Under the pieces are notes generated by a model, which was not told the DNA's origin, ran no database searches, and worked only from the letters and a program-made list of their open reading frames with translations. 64,000 nucleotides of DNA, taken from positions 9,226,501 through 9,290,500 of the forward strand of contig NW_023503608.1 in assembly GCF_014529535.1 (NCBI RefSeq), written 5' to 3'. This DNA comes from Bradysia coprophila. Lineage: Eukaryota > Arthropoda > Insecta > Diptera > Sciaridae. This document shows positions 59,595 to 64,000 of the stretch, in pieces; the first letter of the stretch is position 1, and each line of letters begins with the position of its first letter. The position numbers were made by a program, and so were the translations under genes.

Positions 59595-61360
59595 TATTCG
59601 GCCACAGAAGTAACACACTTAAACACGGTATAGTGACAAGAAACGGTGAAATGACTAAATTTTGTCAATATCAACTACGCGAATACATTGAGACAGAGGG
59701 AAACGATATGGTTACGCACGTTATACTGTTCACATGGCACAAATGAAACTAAATTTCGTTAAGAACTAATAAAGTATTGTTGATGCACACAGAATAATAT
59801 GCAAATAACATTTGACAGCTGTCATATGTGGCACCGGGCGAATTAAACAACAGGTAAAACACGATTTATAGCGAGCAACATCAAAATAAATGGCGAAATA
59901 GGCTAGGAGTAACATACCAGAATAAGAATAATTATGTAAAAATAGGTGACGTGTTTACGCTTAATCTCAATTAGACTTTGCAATTTTTTATTTAGTGGTC
60001 CTATTTTTAGTAAATGTAGGATTTTTCTGTCTCCACGAAGTGTTAGTCATCACTAAATGCTTTTCGTATTTTATACATATCGTAAAAATCAAATGATAGG
60101 TTATCAACGCAAAATGTATAGAATTTTGACAAGACAGTTTTCTATGAAAATCATGTGATTATATTAGAGTTTCTTCATTTTCATAGATCAAGAGTAACTG
60201 TAAACCCGAACACTGACAGCCACACCACCGTCATGAATCAACAGTAAAGTTGATGTTTGTTGAACTGCAAGTAAAACCAAAACTAAAAGAACCAACAGTA
60301 AAAAAAATTAGGAGAAAATTTCTCTGTTGATTTATTTGTTGAACTGCAAGTAAATAAAACCAAAACTAAAAGACCAAATCTAAAAGACCAAAACTAAATA
60401 AAAGATTTTAACTATTGCTACGATCGAAAATTTCAATAACTTGTCTCGGGGACAAGTGGGTTAGCCTGGAGAGGCGCCACATTTTTTTCATAGTACTTCA
60501 TTTTCTACGGCTTCTTTTCATGTGAACCAACTTCACCTTTGTCATACAGAACAAATCTCACCATATGAAGTTGGTTCACATGAAAATAAGCGCAGTGACA
60601 GCTGTAATTTTATGACAGAATGTACTCTATTGCATTTCTTCTTAGTTTCTAAACATCATTCTCCTTATAGAAGAACTCTAACCTCAACTCTGCCAAAAAA
60701 ATGTAAATTATTGGGCTGCCGCCGATTAATTTTGTGTTTCGTCCGGATCCGGATCAACAAAAACGTTTAATTTTATAGACTTCCTACGAAATTATAATTG
60801 TTTCTTGTGTGGCGAAAGTGTTTAAGCTTTTTACAGTGTTTGTCAGTTGTGTGGCATACTGTCAAGTTTCAGTATCCTATTTAGAGTACCACTCATGCTT
60901 GAAGTGCGTTGACTTGATCTATACAAACCTTACTGATAATTTTGTATAAAGTGTTATGATCGGAGCGAGACGACCGAATACCAGTTAATTATAACTTGAC
61001 TTGGGGTACTTGTCAAAGTATTTGCTTCTCTTTCAACATCTTACGATGCGAGTGAGAGGACCGAAGACCAGTTTATTACAACTTGCCTTGGGGTATTTGT
61101 CAAAATATTTCTTTCTCTATCAAAAACACTTTATCAGTATAAATTAGTTTACTACTCTTTTATCATAACAATCTCGCGGTTTTTACATTGCAAAATGAAC
61201 ATACCCCGGACTAGAATCTATTCTAACCACTCTCACTATAAAATCATCTAGTACTCTCTTGCCATGCAAAACAAAAACTACGACGCGCACGCTTGACATT
61301 TTATTGTTTTGATTCTGTTTGGTTACAATTTGTAGTTTTGTGTTGAACATAAAAACTAAA
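59595..61360. other. Divergent upstream region between GalNAc-T and the helicase
   Basis: Both neighbours start outward from here, so it holds two promoters. It also holds a hairpin (60514-60585, arms TTTTCATGTGAACCAACTTC), a short direct repetition of TTGTTGAACTGCAAGTAAA at about 60258 and 60338, a fragment of the CAACGCACTTCAA element (about 60855-60912) and a direct duplication of about 85 bp near 60960-61130 (GACCGAA-ACCAGTT-AACTTG). Confidence 0.6.
60514..60585. repeat. 72-bp hairpin
   Basis: TTTTCATGTGAACCAACTTC and GAAGTTGGTTCACATGAAAA are exact inverted copies around a loop of about 30 bases. Confidence 0.8.
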
Positions 61361-64000
61361 ATGGATATCGATGAGTTCGATGACGAACTAAGTTCGATGA
61401 CGGAAGACGATCTAAAGTTTCTGGAGGCCGAAGAGTTAAAAAGCAGTGAAAATTCACCGGATGTTTCCATGCGAGCACAATCAATCACAGAGAATGCAGA
61501 AACAATAGAAACTATCGATGATGCTGATCTCACACATTTTTTTGAAGAGGATGGCGAGCCTGATTTGGAAGATTTGGAATGCTTGAAGTCGAAATTTCGT
61601 CACCAGTGCTTCCGAGCAAAACAATGGGATATCATTAAAAGTCTGAGAGAAGGACGGGATGTGTGTGCGGTCATGGCCACGGGCTACGGAAAGTCTCTCT
61701 GTTATCAATTTACTGCAGTCCGTTCCAAGAAAATAACTCTGGTGGTGTGTCCCCTAATTGCATTAATGCAAGCTCAAGTCCACGATCTGACGAAATTAGG
61801 CATTTCTGCGTGTTTGGTTGGCAGTGCTCAGAAAGACCCAAAAATTTTGGATAAGATTAAGATGGGCAGCTTTGCTATTATTTATAGCAGCCCGGAATAC
61901 TTACAAACCTGGAACGGAGATAAACTATTGTCAATCATAAAGAGCAAACTGGCACTGGTGGCTATTGATGAAGCTCACGTAAGTTTTTCCACGACCCTCT
62001 ATGGAACTCAACGGTTTTGATAAATTCTTTTTAATCGGTTTCAGTGTGTGAGTCAATGGGGCCACGATTTCCGGCCAGATTTTCGTAAACTAAATGTCCT
62101 CAGACAGAAATTGCCAAACACGCCAATTTTAGCAGTAACAGCAACGGCAACCGAAAACGTCCGATACGACATAATTACGCTTCTGGGCCTCAACGAACCT
62201 AGAGTGATAATGACGAGTTTCGATCGCACGAATTTAGAAATGATTGTCAAGCGTAAAACAACGGTCATGGGTGATCTATTGCCGCTGATAAAAGATGTCA
62301 ATGGCAGCGTAATTGTCTACGTTCTCAAACGTAAAGAAGCGGAACAGATCGCAAAAAAATTGAAAGACAACGCCATAATCTGTGACCACTATCACGCTGG
62401 ATTGAGCATACCTCAACGCAGCGAAGTTCTGGACAAATTTTTGAACGACGAATTGAAGGTCATTGTGGCAACGATCTCATTTGGAATGGGTATAGATAAG
62501 AAGGACATTCGAAATGTCATCCACTATGGTTCGTCGAAAAATCTAGAATCCTACTATCAAGAGGTAGGACGAGCTGGCCGTGACGGGAAACCCGCGAAAG
62601 TCATAACCTTTTTCTCACCCGATGATTTTGAGCTGCACGATTGGTTTTTGGAGGTCGAATCGACAAAGCGAGAATTGTCGGCGGTGATCATGAATTATCT
62701 GAGAAGTCTTGGGGCAAAAATGCGCGATTTTTTGTATTCGACCCAATGCCGCAGGTAAGAGAACTAGTTGATGTAATTTTCAATAAAATGCGTCCAATAA
62801 ACCATTCTTTTCCAGAAAAACTATTCTCCAATATTTTGGCGAAAACACATTACCAACACCGCGACCCAATTGTTGTGACAACTGTACAATCGGCCTTGGT
62901 TCATGGAGATTGACTGACTTGTACGAAGATATCGACGACAACGGTATCTACGACTTTTCCATCGAATCAAAGATATTACTGGAGGCGATTAAGTGTTTAA
63001 CGCTGAACGGCGTCAGCACCGAAAAAAGTTTGCTCAAAAAATTTCTAATCGCAAAATACGATCAAAGACTGCAGCAAGTACAACGGGATCGTCGTTATGG
63101 GTCGGGTCGGAGTCATTCCGACCAGTATTGGCTAGCACTGATCGAACAATTGTCACAAAATGAGTACATCGATATCGCACCGGACGGGAAGACTGTAACG
63201 TTGACATCGACAGCAGAAAATTGGTTGCAAAATGCAGTTGGCCTACGGTTAAAGGCCATCGGTCAGATGTTCGAATATTTCGACCGCAAAGCTTCGACAC
63301 CGCTCGTTGTTGGGTCAAACAGAACAAATCGATACAATGTTACCAGAGCTTCGACCGATTTGCTGCGGAAGGATTACGTGCTGAGCGACGAGCTACTGAA
63401 ACAAGTTTTAAGCGAAGTTCGTGACGCTATTTTCAACCTCTCTAAAAATGTTCCGGACAAAAATGCCATTGCATCGATGACAGACCTAGATAAAATGGTC
63501 AAGGCGAAGCCAAGAAATTTGGATGAATTCAGATACGCGTTGAAGGGTTCGTTCAGCGAAAAGAAAGTAAATAAGTTTGGTCCAACGTTCGTTAATGTTG
63601 TATCCAGATTTACGGTAAGACCGTTTTTCTTTGCCAGGCCTGAATTTCTGACAAAATGATTTTAATTTGACAGAGCGCCCAATTGGAAATGCAGAATATT
63701 TTGCTAAATCATCCGATGCCCGATGTAAACATGGACCATGTCGTGTCCCCACAAATTCTCCACCTTTTGAAGGAGCGAAAAACCAAGGAGGAAATGGTTC
63801 GGTTGACAAACTTGACAGAACGACAACTGTTCGACGACATTGTAACACTCATTCAAACTGGTCAACCTATTCTACAAACCGATATTGCCTACATGTCACA
63901 CATTGACTTCAAGGTTTTCAGTCGACTAATACCAAATACAACAATCGATATCACAACCGTCGAACAAATTGATGAAATGACAACGAAATATTTCCAATCA
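61361..64000 (+). CDS. WRN: WRN-type RecQ DNA helicase (3' end beyond window)
   Basis: ATP-dependent 3'-5' DNA helicase for replication-fork and recombination intermediates, in the nucleus. Exons: 61361-61978, 62045-62754, 62816-63614, 63674-64000 and on (818 codons so far, no stop). The first 80 residues are acidic. RecQ motifs: Gln in RAKQWDIIKSL, Walker A MATGYGKSLCYQF, VAIDEAH, aromatic loop CVSQWGHDFRPDFRKL, VTATATENVR, and VATISFGMGIDKKDIRNVIH with YYQEVGRAGRDG. The RQC zinc site uses STQCRR and NCCDNC; the winged-helix wing is YGSGRSHSDQYW. An HRDC domain follows (about residues 640-720), then a C-terminal helix-turn-helix segment (LKERKTKEEMVRLTNLTERQL) of the type seen after HRDC in WRN. 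GSAQKDP and YGSSKNLESYYQE also favour WRN over BLM. There is no 3'-5' exonuclease domain ahead of the helicase, unlike vertebrate WRN. Confidence 0.9.

Overview
The window is animal nuclear DNA, almost certainly from an insect and probably from a dipteran outside Drosophila. It is AT-rich. Its genes are split by short GT/AG introns and a few very long ones, and the spliced proteins closely resemble those remembered from fly dopamine transporter, PICK1 and NHA-type antiporter families. The species assignment is inference: a nematoceran such as a fungus gnat would fit, but nothing here proves it.

Layout. (1) 2009-14972, minus: dopamine transporter (DAT), ten coding exons, 590 aa. Its 8.2-kb first coding intron carries a 3-kb satellite of 37-bp units with a 332-bp higher-order repeat and two copies of an embedded foldback element. 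(2) 15020-27314: no recognised gene; full of foldback elements. (3) 27315-29213, plus: PICK1 (PDZ + BAR scaffold), five exons. (4) 29429-32120, minus: NHA/SLC9B-type Na+/H+ antiporter, eleven exons, tail to tail with PICK1. (5) 32121-38843: intergenic, with several miniature transposons that have clean target-site duplications. (6) 38844-59594, minus: a polypeptide N-acetylgalactosaminyltransferase of nine exons. Its 18.3-kb first intron holds two complete genes on the opposite strand, an SLC22-type organic solute transporter (43790-47593) and a secreted AA15-type lytic polysaccharide monooxygenase (LPMO, 53816-54579), plus a broken LPMO copy (41270-41900). (7) 61361-64000, plus: a WRN-type RecQ helicase without an exonuclease domain, cut by the window's right edge.

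The genes do not form an operon-like unit. Two relations are notable: mammalian PICK1 binds the C-terminus of DAT, and here the two genes are neighbours; and the LPMO gene and its pseudogene show a local duplication inside a host gene's intron. All CDS models were built by hand from reading frame, splice consensus and family similarity; every exon join keeps frame.

The most striking non-coding content is the density of foldback/MITE elements. At least five have TIRs beginning CAAGG or CAGGG/CAGTG with 8-bp target duplications (hAT-like), and at least three have CAGT/CACAG-type TIRs flanked by TA (Tc1/mariner-like). One hAT-like element sits in one of two tandem copies of a sequence, so the other copy preserves the empty site.
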